A DNA stretch of 64,000 nucleotides, taken from Thuidium tamariscinum (Eukaryota; Streptophyta; Bryopsida; Hypnales; Thuidiaceae). Numbering within the stretch: the stretch's first letter is position 1; each line of letters begins with the position of its first letter. A program made the translations under genes and the position numbers. The stretch is from NCBI GenBank assembly GCA_947034885.2, contig OX344751.2, forward strand, positions 14,570,001 through 14,634,000, written 5' to 3'. Below are positions 45,986 to 58,802 of this stretch, piece after piece. The notes under the pieces were generated by a model, which did not search any database, was not told where the DNA came from, and saw only the letters and a list, made by a program, of their open reading frames with translations.

Positions 45986-48016
45986 TTTTGGATGCCACGT
46001 CATCGACGGGCAATGGATGAAAAAAGTTATATTTTAGTTTTCCTACACTTAGGTGGCAGCCAAATGTCAAAATTTTAGGACCCCATTGATTAGTATTTTT
46101 TTTGATGTTTGGGGCTAGACATGTGATGTTTTTGCCTTAACGTAGTGTGTTTTTGGCATGTCTACCGCAAATACAAGTTTTTCAATGTCAACGTAGACAT
46201 AGGAAGACATCACGTACAACATTCCAATGCAGAATCTTGACATAAAAAAATACGAGTTTCTTCTAGTGTTTTGTTATACTAGGACGATTCTTCATCAATT
46301 GTTAGAAGTTTTAGTTTTGTATTCTCAGTCCCAAATATTATAATATAAAGTGTTGTAATTTGTTTTAGATGGGCAATTATTATTGTTTTCAATGATGGAG
46401 TTGGCCTTCTTATTTCCTTCAATATTGATCCATGTAGTTAGTCCTCTCATAAGAGCTTTATGAGACAATTGATTCAAAAGCACTAAGCAATGTGTAAAAT
46501 TGATGTTGTCAACCTTCTCTACAAGTATGTTGTACTTCATTTGTGCTAATTTGTGATGTTTTATATTAGATATATCTTTACCATGACTAACATTCATGTG
46601 GTCTTATTAAGATGGCAATACCAATCATACATTCTAAAAGTATATGCAAGTTACTTTTCACAAAAGTTGTATGATAACAATTTGTATTACTCTTATAATT
46701 CCATTGAAATGTGATTTGTAGGCACTCCAAGTACCATATATGTGACAATCCTCTCATTGATGTAAGTACTAAGAAAAAATTACCTATGTACTAAATTTGT
46801 GTACAATAATAAAGAAAATTGGTATTATAAAGCAACTCTATCAATAGACAGATAAGGTAATTAGTATCCAAACTTCATTATTCTAAATTCTACGTAAGTA
46901 ACACTACATAATTATAATGTGATGCAAAGTATTTACTAAATAAGTCTACTTACGGACTAGAATTTTTTTAGTTTTAGATGTTCTTTTAATAATTAGCTAT
47001 CAATGTCTATGGTTTTCCTATAGTAAAGTGATATCCACCTATATTCATTGAGTTTCAAGTACTACTACAAAGAAGCCTATAAAAAGTGGTACTATAGAGA
47101 GCTGTTATATCAACAAATTAGCCATCAAAGTCCAATAGTTTGTAGTTTGCACTAGTATAACTTCAAAATATTTCATATTATAGTAGTGCTAAAATGACAT
47201 TCCATTTGCTCTAAGATAGCCTAAGAAATTTGTAAAAGTCAAAATTATGTAAAATTTACATTGAAGTATTGCAACCTATCATGGAATGAAAGGGGCATTG
47301 AAATTGTGAATATGAAAATTGTGGTACAATGGCACCAAATAGGCATTAAAATAGGTGGGTCAAAACTATGTCTACATAAAGTCAAAATATTTTTTGCCAA
47401 TATGGTACAACATAGATATGATGTTTGCCTAGAATGAATACAAAATTAGTGAACGTTAGTTGGATGTAAAGATGACATTCAAATAAAATGAGCTATATTA
47501 GCATCAACATGACATTGGAATTGTCTATGTCAGTAGTCCTCTAATACAATTGTACAATGGTGTGCAAGTGATAAAAAAAGGTGCATGTATTGAATTGCAT
47601 TAAAGTAGTATGAAACTTACATTGTAAATTGATAGGAAAATAACTCTCAAATATTGCAATTACAATAACGGGAAAATGACAATAAAATTGTACTACGATG
47701 GCATGCACATGACAATGCAATATTGCACGTTCTAAAACTACTACTACAATATTAGAATTGTTCATGTCAAATACTACTACAATATTAGAATTATTTCATA
47801 TCAAATACTACTACAATATTAGACTTGTTCATGTCAAATAGGCATCAAGATACCATAAAAATAGCATGTGTCATATTTAGCATCATTTTCACTCTAAAAC
47901 TAAGGCATATTTGACATTGAATTTATGAATATCAAAATGACCTTACAATGGCACCCCATTGATGTGAGGATGTCAATGTGAATTTTGCATTGAGATATTT
48001 CTAATGCAAAATAGTA
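45986..48016. other. AT-rich spacer with a small tandem repeat
   Basis: No gene. At 47,737-47,840 a 44-48-bp unit (tactactacaatattagaattgttcatgtcaaa) occurs about three times. The rest shows nothing I can name. Confidence 0.4.
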
Positions 48017-48582
48017 CTACCTCCGTCCTAAAATGATCTTCCTGTTTAACAAAATATTATGGATTAAGGCCAAAAATAACATTTTAAAGTCCCCTTTGGA
48101 TTTGTAAGCAAAGCTTGGTTCACTCTTAGTATCTTTGAAACTTTGAGTTTTAAAACCCTTTTTCAAAGTGTAATTTTAGAATATAGAAAAGTAGAATTTT
48201 GGAGGCATTTTCAAAAAGCACTAGTAGGCACTTAAATTTTGAATTTGAAGTTGTTATTGTGGGTGATTAGTATGGGTCTAAGACCATGTGTGAACCTTTG
48301 TTCCACCTACCAAAGCTTCACCTCCTTCAAGTAGGCAACACTCAAAGAGATGCAAAAAATGCAAACAAATAGTGTTGATTAACCCCTTTAGTCATTTCTT
48401 TTGTCTTTTTATTGATGATTTTATGAATGGAAGGGAAATTATTGCTTAAAGTTGTTTTGCTAGTCTTGGACAAGAATTAAAATCCAAATTTGACAAATTT
48501 TCATATCACAAAAGGCAACAAGAAGATCATTTTGGGACAAAAAATTAAGGCCAACAGCAAGATCATTTTGGGACGGAGGGAG
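48017..48582. mobile_element. Stowaway-like (Tc1/mariner) MITE, 566 bp
   Basis: Left CTACCTCCGTCCTAAAATGA and right inverse CTCCCTCCGTCCCAAAATGA, with TA on each side. The inverted match extends about 28 bp (..TCTTCCTG/..TCTTGCTG). The right end is partly duplicated (two 'aagatcattttgggac' at about 48,524 and 48,558). Non-coding. Confidence 0.75.
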
Positions 48583-49691
48583 TATTAATTTAGTATGAAA
48601 GTGATCAAGAAAATGACACTAAATTGACCTTTATCTTAGATTGTTATCAAATAGGCATCCAAATAATCTTCCCAACTTTTCTGATGCATTCTAGAAGATG
48701 GACTCAATGGAACGAAGGCAAAGTTGAAGATGAAAATGAAAAAAATGATTTTCTTTATGAAGATAGATGCTAAAGTAACAACGTCCCAACCTTGACTCCA
48801 AGTAAAGTTGGGGACTTTTGACTCATTTCTTGACCCAAATCTGCAACATCTGATTTTGCTTCTGAAGGAGATGGGCCTCGGTGACACTGGACTACGAAAT
48901 TTGTGCCTAAATTCTCTGACATATTCTCTTACTAGAAGCTTGAACTCCTAAATTACCTGAAGTATGTCAAATCAGTCTTCACACAATTGTAAGTTAAGTG
49001 AGTTCTAATCATAAGTTAAGGCAGCTAAAAGACAATTGCAACCATACTCTGCATGATTGGCAACCGACTGAGCGCACTTGCTAAGAAACAAAAAATAACT
49101 TCCATTCGATTTTATTGGCATGTGTTGTTTTTCTTTGATCTAGTTTCTTAATAATTTAAACATATCAAGAGAGTCCAAGAAGATTTTCCTAAGCTGTGTG
49201 AATTCTAAGCGTCGTTCCTTTTCTGCAAAAAAAAATTGAGAATTAGTTGGCAAGCTCAGTACACTACACATTTCATGCAAATCTCTCTTCATCTCCCATT
49301 CATCGTCTCCAATGCTCAAATAAGTTTACTTGGGTTTCAGCTAATTCGTTGAATACTCTTGGCTGGAGTTCTTTTATGAGTCCCTATTCCTCGAGATGGG
49401 GAAAATGGGAGTGCATCACCGTGACTTTCCCATATTGTTATCTATGTCTTCATCACAATATTTTGAATAGGTCAATGGCAACTGCACTCATATTCAGCAA
49501 AATCGGGGTGTACAATATTCCTTGACTAGAAAACAGTAATCTTGAACAACAAAGTCATACGGAGTGTATATATATACAAACGAGCACTCCTGATTGCACA
49601 GCCATAAGCAACAACGAAGTCTGCAAGTAGTGCCAAATAATAATTGAATACCCACATCGGGATTGACATTGTGGGAGAACAACCTGATGCT
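48583..49691. other. 3' flank of the HUB-like gene
   Basis: No separate gene supported. The 49.2-49.7 kb part is less AT-rich and is probably 3' UTR and downstream flank of the minus-strand HUB-like gene; no clear polyadenylation site is assignable. Confidence 0.35.
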
Positions 49692-50444
49692 TTAAATGTA
49701 CACGGTTCGCACATCATTCTGTCCAAATTGAATCCCGCAACCTGGACATTTACGATTTCTAAGTTCTAAGTTTCGTTGTATGCAAGGGCCACAAAAGAGA
49801 TGGTAGCACTTCGTTATAACGACCTGTTGCACAAAAGAGGCAATTTCAGTACAGCAATTGCAAAATGTCGACTAAACTTCATAAACAATTGAACTAACTG
49901 ACTGCCAAATAACAAAAGTTTCACTAAAATGAGAATGTTTCAAGAACCTTTTTAGACAAAAGCATACAGAGAAGCTTCCGTTTGATTCACTAGGGAGGTC
50001 TCTGGTCATAGCAATCTTGTAGAAATCCTATCCTTGATACATAGATAGGCTTCCATATGACTATTGGGAGACCTCATGAAACGTGGGCAAGATTCTCTTC
50101 ACGATGTCTAAAAGTTTCTGAAACAATCAGATTTTCCTAAAACCCCCTTGAATAGATTTTCACCTCATTTCACTTTCACAAGGGTGTCTTTGCTGCGACC
50201 TTATAGACCGGCACATCACTAATTTATACACGAAAATAGAAATAAAAAATGTACGCATTATAAACGGAATGGAAAGTATACCTCTTTGGGTCGCTCATGA
50301 CACACACCGCATTTTAGAATGTTTTTGTAATCATCAATTTCCTCCTGCAATCGTTCCGCCATGGGACCATGGTTCGGAGAAGGCAGTCGTGAAATCTTCG
50401 CGTTTAGAACCTCCAATTCATCTAGAGCTCTTCTCTTCTCAAAC
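49692..50444 (-). other. RING finger exons of the HUB-like gene
   Basis: The RING is split over the last two exons. 50444-50282 ends ILKCGVCHERPKE, giving the first Cys pair. 49823-49692 encodes VVITKCYHLFCGPCIQRNLE, then RKCPGCG and ends QNDVRTVYI, giving Cys-His-Cys-Cys and the last Cys pair. All eight zinc ligands are present, so the ligase should be active. Confidence 0.92.
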
Positions 50445-53400
50445 CTGAGGCAGGCACAACACATAATCCATGAGTAACTTCACAAAACTTGAATAGGTTC
50501 AAACAAGGTGCTGTCGTCAGAATACATGTAAACCCGGAGAATAGCATCAAACATCAAAACGCAACTAAGTAACTGCCTACTAGCGTGTCTTAATCCAAAC
50601 CTTACAATTTCCTGCTCTAGAAACTCCCCATCCCCACAGCGGCATTCTTGAAAACCTAGCCATGTTAATCCCTAGTAATTGTAATACCATTTAAAGACAA
50701 TTTTAATGGAAACCCTGACAATCGTAATGTAACTCGGTTTTCTAGAATACCATTGAGGAAGTGAATTCTCTGTAAGTGCAAAACAGTACGTTGGAATGCT
50801 ATGGTGGTGGTTTTAAGCGATTACTGACCTCTCCTTTTCTAACTGCAGGTTCACGTTCAGCAATTTCTGTCCACGGTCTTCCAAGACTTTGTGAGCCGAA
50901 TCTAGTGCCAACTTGGCGGAATTCAACTCCTTCTCCACCTCAACAGCTCTTCGTTTCGCACTTTCCATTGCTGATGATTGCTGTCGACTCTCATCGGTCG
51001 CTTTCCCCAGCTGATCAATAAACATTCTAGCCTGCAGCAAACAATCATCTAGCTTCAAGATCTCCGACATGAACCTGAATTTCCAATAGGTAAGTCTGTT
51101 GCAAAGGTCGTAAGTCAGGGAACCTTTCTCGTGACTTTCACCTGTTTTGGTCCTTTCTATTATTAGAAATGTGAAAGGAAATTGTGGGTCTATATCCCAA
51201 TTCTTAAGAGGATTCTAACAAACTAACAAACACATTATTCGAATATGGTGCGACTCTTCAAAGTATTGGTCATAGGGTTAGTAGGCTTTAATCTTCAGGG
51301 TAATCATTAGATTCTGAGTATCTACTCGTCACTTCATAATTAGATTCTGAAAGTTCACTTCTGGCCTCTTCATGGCCTACTTACGGAACTAGAACCCCTC
51401 GGGCTCCCTACCTTATTGGTTGAAGCAAATAGATCAACTGAGATCAAGAGGTCACTGCTGAGTGCATAACCAAAATTATGCATAAGAATTCCAGTATGAC
51501 GATTCAAAAACCTCAACAAAATGCACTCCAGCAACTGCCCAGAAAATTCAAGATTGCAGGTTCTACATTCGACAACAATCTCTAGTTCACGTAGAAGGTG
51601 CGTACTTGTTCCTCAAGGCGAGCTATTCGCTGTTTATGCAGGTCAGACGCAGCATTTGCATGTTGCATTCGGGCATTTAACACTTGCTTCTCAGCATGTA
51701 GCGAAGTCTGCAGCTGTTTTGCTTCAAGGCTCTCCGAAATCAACTGAATCCACACAAACAGAAAACAAGTGGTTACAGAAACTAGTATTTTGTAACAGCT
51801 ATACATCTTGACACATAGCTTACATCTCCGAAAAAGGTCCTTAGCAGTTGACAAAACTAACATACATGACGCATCTCACCTGAGCATTGTATTCATCAAA
51901 CTCTATGATTCCTTGAAGTAACTTGTGATTTTGGGTCTGCATATCTTCATAAGCTCGTCCAATGTCCTGAGATAAAAGAGGTGTCAACCATAAATAATAC
52001 AGTCCAAACAGGAAACAAAGAGATCTGAAATTTTTTGACTGATCAGAGGAGTCGCAATGACATTACACAGAACCAAAGTCATCAGAAACCATGAGAGAAT
52101 CAAGTACTTCAAAAAGTCAAGATGGACGAGTTAGAATCGTACAAGTATTTCACTGATATATGCGTCCTCTTCCTCTTTGTTGGCCTGCAGATCTTTTCTT
52201 AAATCTACAGAAACCCTGCAACCGAAAAAAATACGAACGACAGGAGTAAAACCGTGCAAGTGTCAGCAGGATTCCCTATTCGGAACATGAAAGAAAAGCT
52301 GAAAGACAGAGTCAAGTATCATCAAGTGCAAGATATAGCAATATCAAGTTCTTTCATTTTTCTGATAAACATTCTATAGGGTATAGGAAGAACAGCAAAC
52401 AGAGGAAGCCTCGAATATTTACCTGTCCGAAGTCTCTAAATTCTGTCGGAGCTCAGTAATCTCAGCCTCTACTGCAGTAAGTTTTTGCTGGCATGCAGCC
52501 TCCGCTTCATTCGCAGCTTTCACACGAATTTCTAGATTGTGTTCACCTAGAGAATACTGAAGTCGCTCCAATTCTACCCAAGCTCTACACTCTGCCTGCT
52601 GTAACCCTCTCTTTTCCCTGTTAGAGCACACCAATTGACCGATTTAGCTGCCCAGCATAGACGCAGGAACTAGTAAATTGGATATTCCAGCTATAAAATA
52701 CACAAAGGCTTACACTATAGTAAGGAATCGTACAGCAATCTCAAAACAGTAATCTGTGCCTCATATATAAAATAAACTCAATCCACTCTACAACATCCTA
52801 ATTGAAGAGTCGAAATGAAGCAACCTCCACCGGCATATTGACTAAACTGTAACACTAAAGTCTTGCAAGTGATTGAGAAATGTACCTCGGATCATTTGAC
52901 TCCCTGTTAAACATATCTAAGACTAGCTTCAATTCTTTCTGATTCTCACGCAAAACCTTCACCTGCTAGTTGACAACAGATATCTATCTCAATCAATCAA
53001 TCACATGTAGCTTTCCATGATTACCACAGTTACTTAGAGGAAATACTTGGAGATTCAAACTTTCAGAATTTTCTTCTAGCAAAACAGAATGAATGATCTA
53101 TTGATAAAATTTTCAGAAAAAAAAAGGCTGCTTCAAGAAATTCTAGACACTAATGAGTCATGGGAAAGATTCGTTTTACGATGCTGTCTAAAATTTCCTG
53201 AAACAGTCTAAGTTTATTAAAACCTTGCTTGATTCCTTAACAGTTCAAAAAAGTCAAACTACTACTTTCACCACTCTGCATAATAGGATGCGACATTACT
53301 GAGCAAACATAGCGACAGAAACTACCTTATTTTGAAGTAGCTTGAGTTCCCCAACTTTACCGCTGTACTGATCAGAGAGACGTCGGCTCTCCACTCTCTG

Positions 53401-56400
53401 CGTATGCATAAACTCAACTTCAGCATCTAAAATCGATGATTCAATTACTGTCAGCAATTAAAATACCATCAGATTGTGGTACATTTTGCTCTTACACATG
53501 TGACATATCTTCTCTTGTAGCATCTTAAAAAGAGGATTGCCAACAGTACAATAGGTTGACAAAAGTATCATTTGTAACTCCGGATTTGGCTTCTTACTTA
53601 CTTTCCTTGCGAAGACAGCCTGCAACATGTGAAGATCTGCTCGCAGTGAATGGACAAGCGATCCCTCTTCTTTGAACTCAAACAACTGACCATGCATCAT
53701 ACTCATTTCTTTATGGAGAGTGCTGATCACCATCTTTAGGCCAGCTACCGACTCCTTCCGTCCTAGAAAAGCAAATAAGACATCAAGAAATGCTCAAAAG
53801 AGACAAACAGACACAAGTTACTGGCAACCCATTTGTATTCAAAACTGACCATTTCATAAAATGGTCATGAGATATTGCCCACACTGTCAGATACAACCGC
53901 AAATTTCTCAGGGCTCTATGATAATAAAGCACACTATTAGAATGTACCAGAAATACACAAACCTGAAGCCTGAGTAGCATCTTCAACTCTTAATTGCAAA
54001 TTATCACAATCAGACATGCACTGCTGCAATCTTAATTCCAAATCTGCCGCTCGAGAATCTGAGATACTGCTTGCCTTTCGAGCTGCATCACCAGCCTCAG
54101 CTTTCAATGTAACATCTTTCTCACGACGTAGAAGAGAGATACGCTCACCCTGCACATTAAGAAAACCAATTCCCAACCATCAGCTACGTCATCTCACTAG
54201 TAGAAAAAAATGTCCAAATCAATACATCCAAATTGACAAAAATGCCTCTATCAAATACCCAAATCAACAAAAAATGTCAATTTGAACATGTCGATTTGAA
54301 TAATATTTGTTGGATTGGATTGCTTTCTAATAGTGTTTGATTCAACAAAGATGATAACTATGGCAAGTATTTCAAACTCCCCAAGTCTGCATGTTGACTA
54401 AAGCCCAAGCAACCAATAGTTGGCCTTATATTAGCCGAACCTTACCTTGCTATGAGTAAATCCTAAGTGTCTCAGCTACAAATAGAGGTTCATTTTGGAA
54501 GCTAATAGTCAATTTTGGTAGGGATATTTGAAAAGTCAGTGTTTTATGGTGTGTTTTGTTTCTTAATCCAATTTTAGAAACATGCATTTCATGGGATTGA
54601 ATTGAAGTCATTGTTCAAATGTGGCTTTAGACAAAAGCAAATCATAGCAAATAACAAAGGTCCGAAGACATTCTAGCAACCATTCTGGAGCAAAAAGCCC
54701 TTTGGTCTCTTGCTTGGGCTCAAAGTTGTGAGGATGGAACCAAGATTCCAATTTGGAGAAAGAACCAACTAGGTTTCAAAGCAACAATAACTTGTTGTCA
54801 TTCTCCCAAAACAGAAAGTTCTTTCCAAAATTCAAATGCAATCTTAAAAAAATGAAATGTGTCCAAAGTGGGCCCAAGAGGGTTAGAAAGAAGGGACAAA
54901 CACCGTGACTTTCAAATACCTCTAGTAACTAGCAAACAAACAGCTATCGTTCAAAGATGTAATATATGATTTCTTCTTTCTGTTGGTACATTTACAACTT
55001 TTTTGAAGCTTCTTATGAGATTTACTTCAACTCTTATAGATATGAAGGTGATCACTTTTAGCCATTAGGGGTTAAAGATTGGGTGGCCTGGTGGCAACCA
55101 AATACCTGTAATTGGTCCACCAAAGCTCGACATTTCTCGACTTCAATCCTAAGATCCTGGACTTGTTCGTTCAATGACTGGTATTGCTGAGAAGACAGAA
55201 TGTAATCTTGGTCGTCAAGTTCGTCCTGCACATCAATGACAGTCACAATCATCAACTGAAAACCCGTACATAGCCTACATGACAAGGCATTCAATACGCA
55301 TATGTAGAAACACAATTAACACTCCAAAATCTGACTTGCGGCAAAACCCACCTGCATCTTTTGAATTTTTTGGATAACGTCCAAATGATTTTGCAGAGCT
55401 TCTTGGAGCTCTGTGAGCCTTCGAGCTGCCAATGTCTGCAGCTCCAACAGCAAATTACAATAACATTAAAATGCATAGAATTGTGAAGAACCGGAACCAC
55501 TCACACCCTACAACTTCAAAAGAACATACAAATCTGCAAGCAACAACATACTTTCAGAGGTAACTAAATCTCAAATCGTGCGAACAAGAAATTGAGCATT
55601 CAAGCGTATGATTTTGATAAACACTTCGAACTTTCCATAAAATCTCCCCTATGTCAAAGTTTGGCCGTGTAAGGTAAGTACACCTCATTTTGAAAATATT
55701 TTGAATTTTGCACAATACCAATGTTGCACCATTTCACTTAAGTGAAATGGAGAAGCAGAAGAAGTACCTTGGCCTCTTCCAATCCAGCTTCCAGTTGGCA
55801 AGTTGCTCCGGAAAAGCATTCTCTTGCTTCACCTCCATTTCCGAGTTCAAAACTCTTACCAGTTGGAGTAGCACTGGGTGAAGGCATCACATCCTCAGAG
55901 CGGAGAGAGGCCAACTGGCGCTTACTAGCCTCCAGATCAGCATGAGCTTCCTCCAGCTCTCCTACAGTGTCAAAAACCGCCATCAGCAAGGCACGGGAGT
56001 CTTGAAGTAGTTTCTAACTCTAGTCAGAGACAAAAAGCAAATAACGAATATCCGCGACTGCTCCAGTCTCTTGTTGGAGGATACTAGACTAAGGTAGAGG
56101 ATGCTATTTGCGTAACTGAAGCATTTAAACATACGTCGGAATGTGTATTTTGAGAGATGTACAGAGTTATGGACAGTCCTTTGAGTAACAGCGCCAAATC
56201 TGCTGAGATCAAATTTTTATCAAAATCTATGCATTTCTTTCTTATGCAATTTCAAAGTGGGATGCTGTCAGCAATCCCAGTTCCATTCAAAAATCAATGG
56301 CCATAAACATTAAGCCAATTTATATTTACAACAACTGCAAATCGGCACGATCAAGTGTATGAATGGATGAAACGCTGTTGGAACAGGGGTTTGCATATGG

Positions 56401-58743
56401 AACAGGGTCACGTCTCTAACAGTTACACTATCCTCTACGTTACTGTCAAAATGGCCAAAGAGGGCAAATGCCAATGTGTACCTGTTAATCTCTTGACCTC
56501 AGCTCGGTCCTTTGCCTGTATATCATGGCAAGTACCCATCTCAGCTGAAAGCTGCCTGTGCCTTAAATGAAGGTCATCCACAAGACTTTGCAATTTCTTT
56601 GCCTCTGCATATAGCTCCTCTTCTGTATTCACAAGCGACCGGAAGTTTCCTGCTACGACTTTCAAATTCATCATGCAAGCCTAAAATTCCAAAAAAATAT
56701 AATTCACCCAGTCTCCCCACACCAACAAAACATACTCTACATAGCACTGCAAAACATACATTTCACCTAGGACCATGGGCTAAGCCAAAAACTAAGGGTT
56801 AAAACACTCACTGCTACATGCCGACTGCTAGGATATTACACTTGTCCATAAAACATCACAACTAATACAGACATCATAGTAAGCAGGATAGACCTTCCCA
56901 TCCTCCAGTGTTCATTTCTTGATACACGTTCCAACGAGCAGTCCAAACGTCTAAAGGACCAAGGATTTATGGTTTTAAAAGAACCAATTTGATTGATCTT
57001 ATTATGCAAAGAATAACTCAGATGGACCCAAATTTTATATCGTCAGAGTCAATGAAGATCATTGTATGTGTCTCTCAAAACATAAATGGAATCAGACGAA
57101 AGAAAGTCCCCATGTATCCTACTCAAAACTGATTGAAAAAACCGAGTCCCACTCTAACCTCTTCGTCATTTCGGGGTATCCTCACCGTCAGAAACAAGGC
57201 CGTTTCGGAAAGTGCTCACAATCTCTTCACGTCGAGATCGCTCAGAATCGATACTTTGCACAAGTCTCGTTATGGTCTTCACAGTGGTCGACTTTCGGCT
57301 GCACAGTCCAGACTCCACTGAGCCGCTATTTCCATTGGCCGTGGAGCTTTCCGTCGCCCCCGTATCAAGCAACCGTTGTAAGAAAATATCTGAGGCATTA
57401 CTCCACTCTGATGCACACAAAAACCTTCACATATCATTTTTCCAAACCAAAGAACTACAGTAATGAGAACATTCCACATGACACCAGCAAATTGTGTTGT
57501 ACTTGACGGTTCACTCCCACAAATCTCTCAGAACCAAAACAACGCATTCCACACGAGTGCACCAAATAGAAACTCTCATGATCCTGAAGCAAAGAACCTC
57601 AAATGAGGAGAAATTAAGACGCACCTTTGGAAGCAGAATCTGAAATATGCACCCCATTGGTTGCAGCACTAGCTCGTACTGTAAGTGACTCCAAACTATC
57701 CACAACCTGCAATGGGGGAAAGATAATTAAAGAATTAGAAATTTGGTTGCAGCACTCTCTGCTTAGAGAGTAGCTTCATGTCAAGTCACATGCTTCTTGC
57801 ATAAGAAAATTTCCTTGTAAAATTTCGAATATAATATACATGGTTAAGAAACATTTCAAAGAGCTTAATAATACTTCCAAACACTAGGAAGTCAACCGAG
57901 TAGATCCTCAGAAAGTAAGAGTCTATAAGTCAAACCTGGTTCCACACACGATTGACAATGGAGAGATTGTCATCAAATGAAGTCTGCTTGCTAAGAAGTT
58001 GATTCAATTTGCCCTCTAAAGCAATTACTTCATTGCGTTGGACGTCAAGCTTAATTTCCAGTTGCTGATTTTGAAACTGCAATGTTTGGGCGTCCACCTG
58101 CATTTCCACCAAGTCAACACTGTAACTTAAACCCCACTTGTCCTCCATAAAGTAGAACAATGTTGATATCAAGAGAATGTTGCCACAAAGCTCCCCATGC
58201 CCTTGTCTGAATAAGAGCTTAGTGTTTGGCATTTGCAAGTCCTGAGGGCCACTTTATGTTAGCTTGAGGTAGCAAGAATTTGAAAAGCTAGATTGTTGCA
58301 AGGATGATTAATTCTTCAATTTACCTCGTTTCATTTAATGCCCAATTTCACATTTGTCCAAACAACAGGCATGAGCAAGAAGAGGTAGTGCTTGAATGAC
58401 TTCTATGTTGCATGTCAAAAATACTTGAGATAACAAGGCTTCAACCTACTTCTCTAAGGTGGATGGCGCACATGTTATGCCAAACGTGTCAAAAATGAAA
58501 TAAATTAGTTTAAGCTTGTTCCTTGTAGCTACTTGCACATGATGTGCTTCAAATATCAAGCTCATGGCTTTTTGCTTTCAAAAATCCAAAGTAGCCCTAA
58601 GATACAAAACAAAACAAAAGAAATATTAGTGAACGCACCTTCTTTTCATCGGATGAAGGCAATTTTTTCACAGGTGGAGATACAGAATGACTGTTGTTAT
58701 TAAGGTGGCGCCGTTTGCGGTCCGGCTCTTCTGAGCTTCCCAT
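49692..58743 (-). CDS. HUB1/HUB2 (BRE1)-like E3 ubiquitin ligase for histone H2B
   Basis: Nuclear RING E3 that, in its family, mono-ubiquitinates histone H2B. Exons read: 58743-58639, 58097-57936, 57706-57625, 57407-~57186, 56680-56482, 55961-55768, 55435-55352, 55225-55106, 54149-53963, 53762-53602, 53523-53496, 53426-53326, 52962-52886, 52617-52423, 52215-52143, 51966-51880, 51743-51606, ~51072-50829, 50444-50282, 49823-49692, about 915 residues. The start MGSSEEPDRKRR and the plant-conserved LDTGATESS and KAANEAEA segments match HUB proteins. The middle is long coiled coil. The C-terminus is a C3HC4 RING (CGVC, CYHLFCGPC, CPGC). Length is close to Arabidopsis HUB1/HUB2. Phases agree everywhere except the ~57186/56680 and 51606/~51072 joins, where a small exon or alternative site must be missing. 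Otherwise intact. Confidence 0.92.
52985..53325 (-). other. HUB-like intron that is the source of the 29.7-kb duplicate
   Basis: This intron (between exons 53426-53326 and 52962-52886) and the exon to its left match 29,674-30,215. It holds (aatc)n at its edge and no element ends. Confidence 0.75.
54150..55105 (-). other. Long HUB-like intron
   Basis: 956-bp intron. It contains CACTAGTAGAAAAAAATG at about 54,197, which resembles a CACTA-type end; no matching right end was found. Nothing else is recognisable. Confidence 0.4.
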
Positions 58744-58772
58744 GCTGGCTCTCAGACTCACATTATCAAGAA

Positions 58773-58793
58773 CTATGCTCGACACTCACGCAT
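58773..58793 (-). promoter_or_regulatory. Short upstream open reading frame before the HUB-like start
   Basis: ATG CGT GAG TGT CGA GCA TAG (six codons) sits 29 bases before the HUB start codon, downstream of a TTTCTAG splice acceptor ending 58803. If that acceptor is used, the uORF is in the mature leader and could lower translation. A GTGAG inside it could instead be a donor. Confidence 0.4.
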
Positions 58794-58802
58794 TTGTAGT
58801 AT

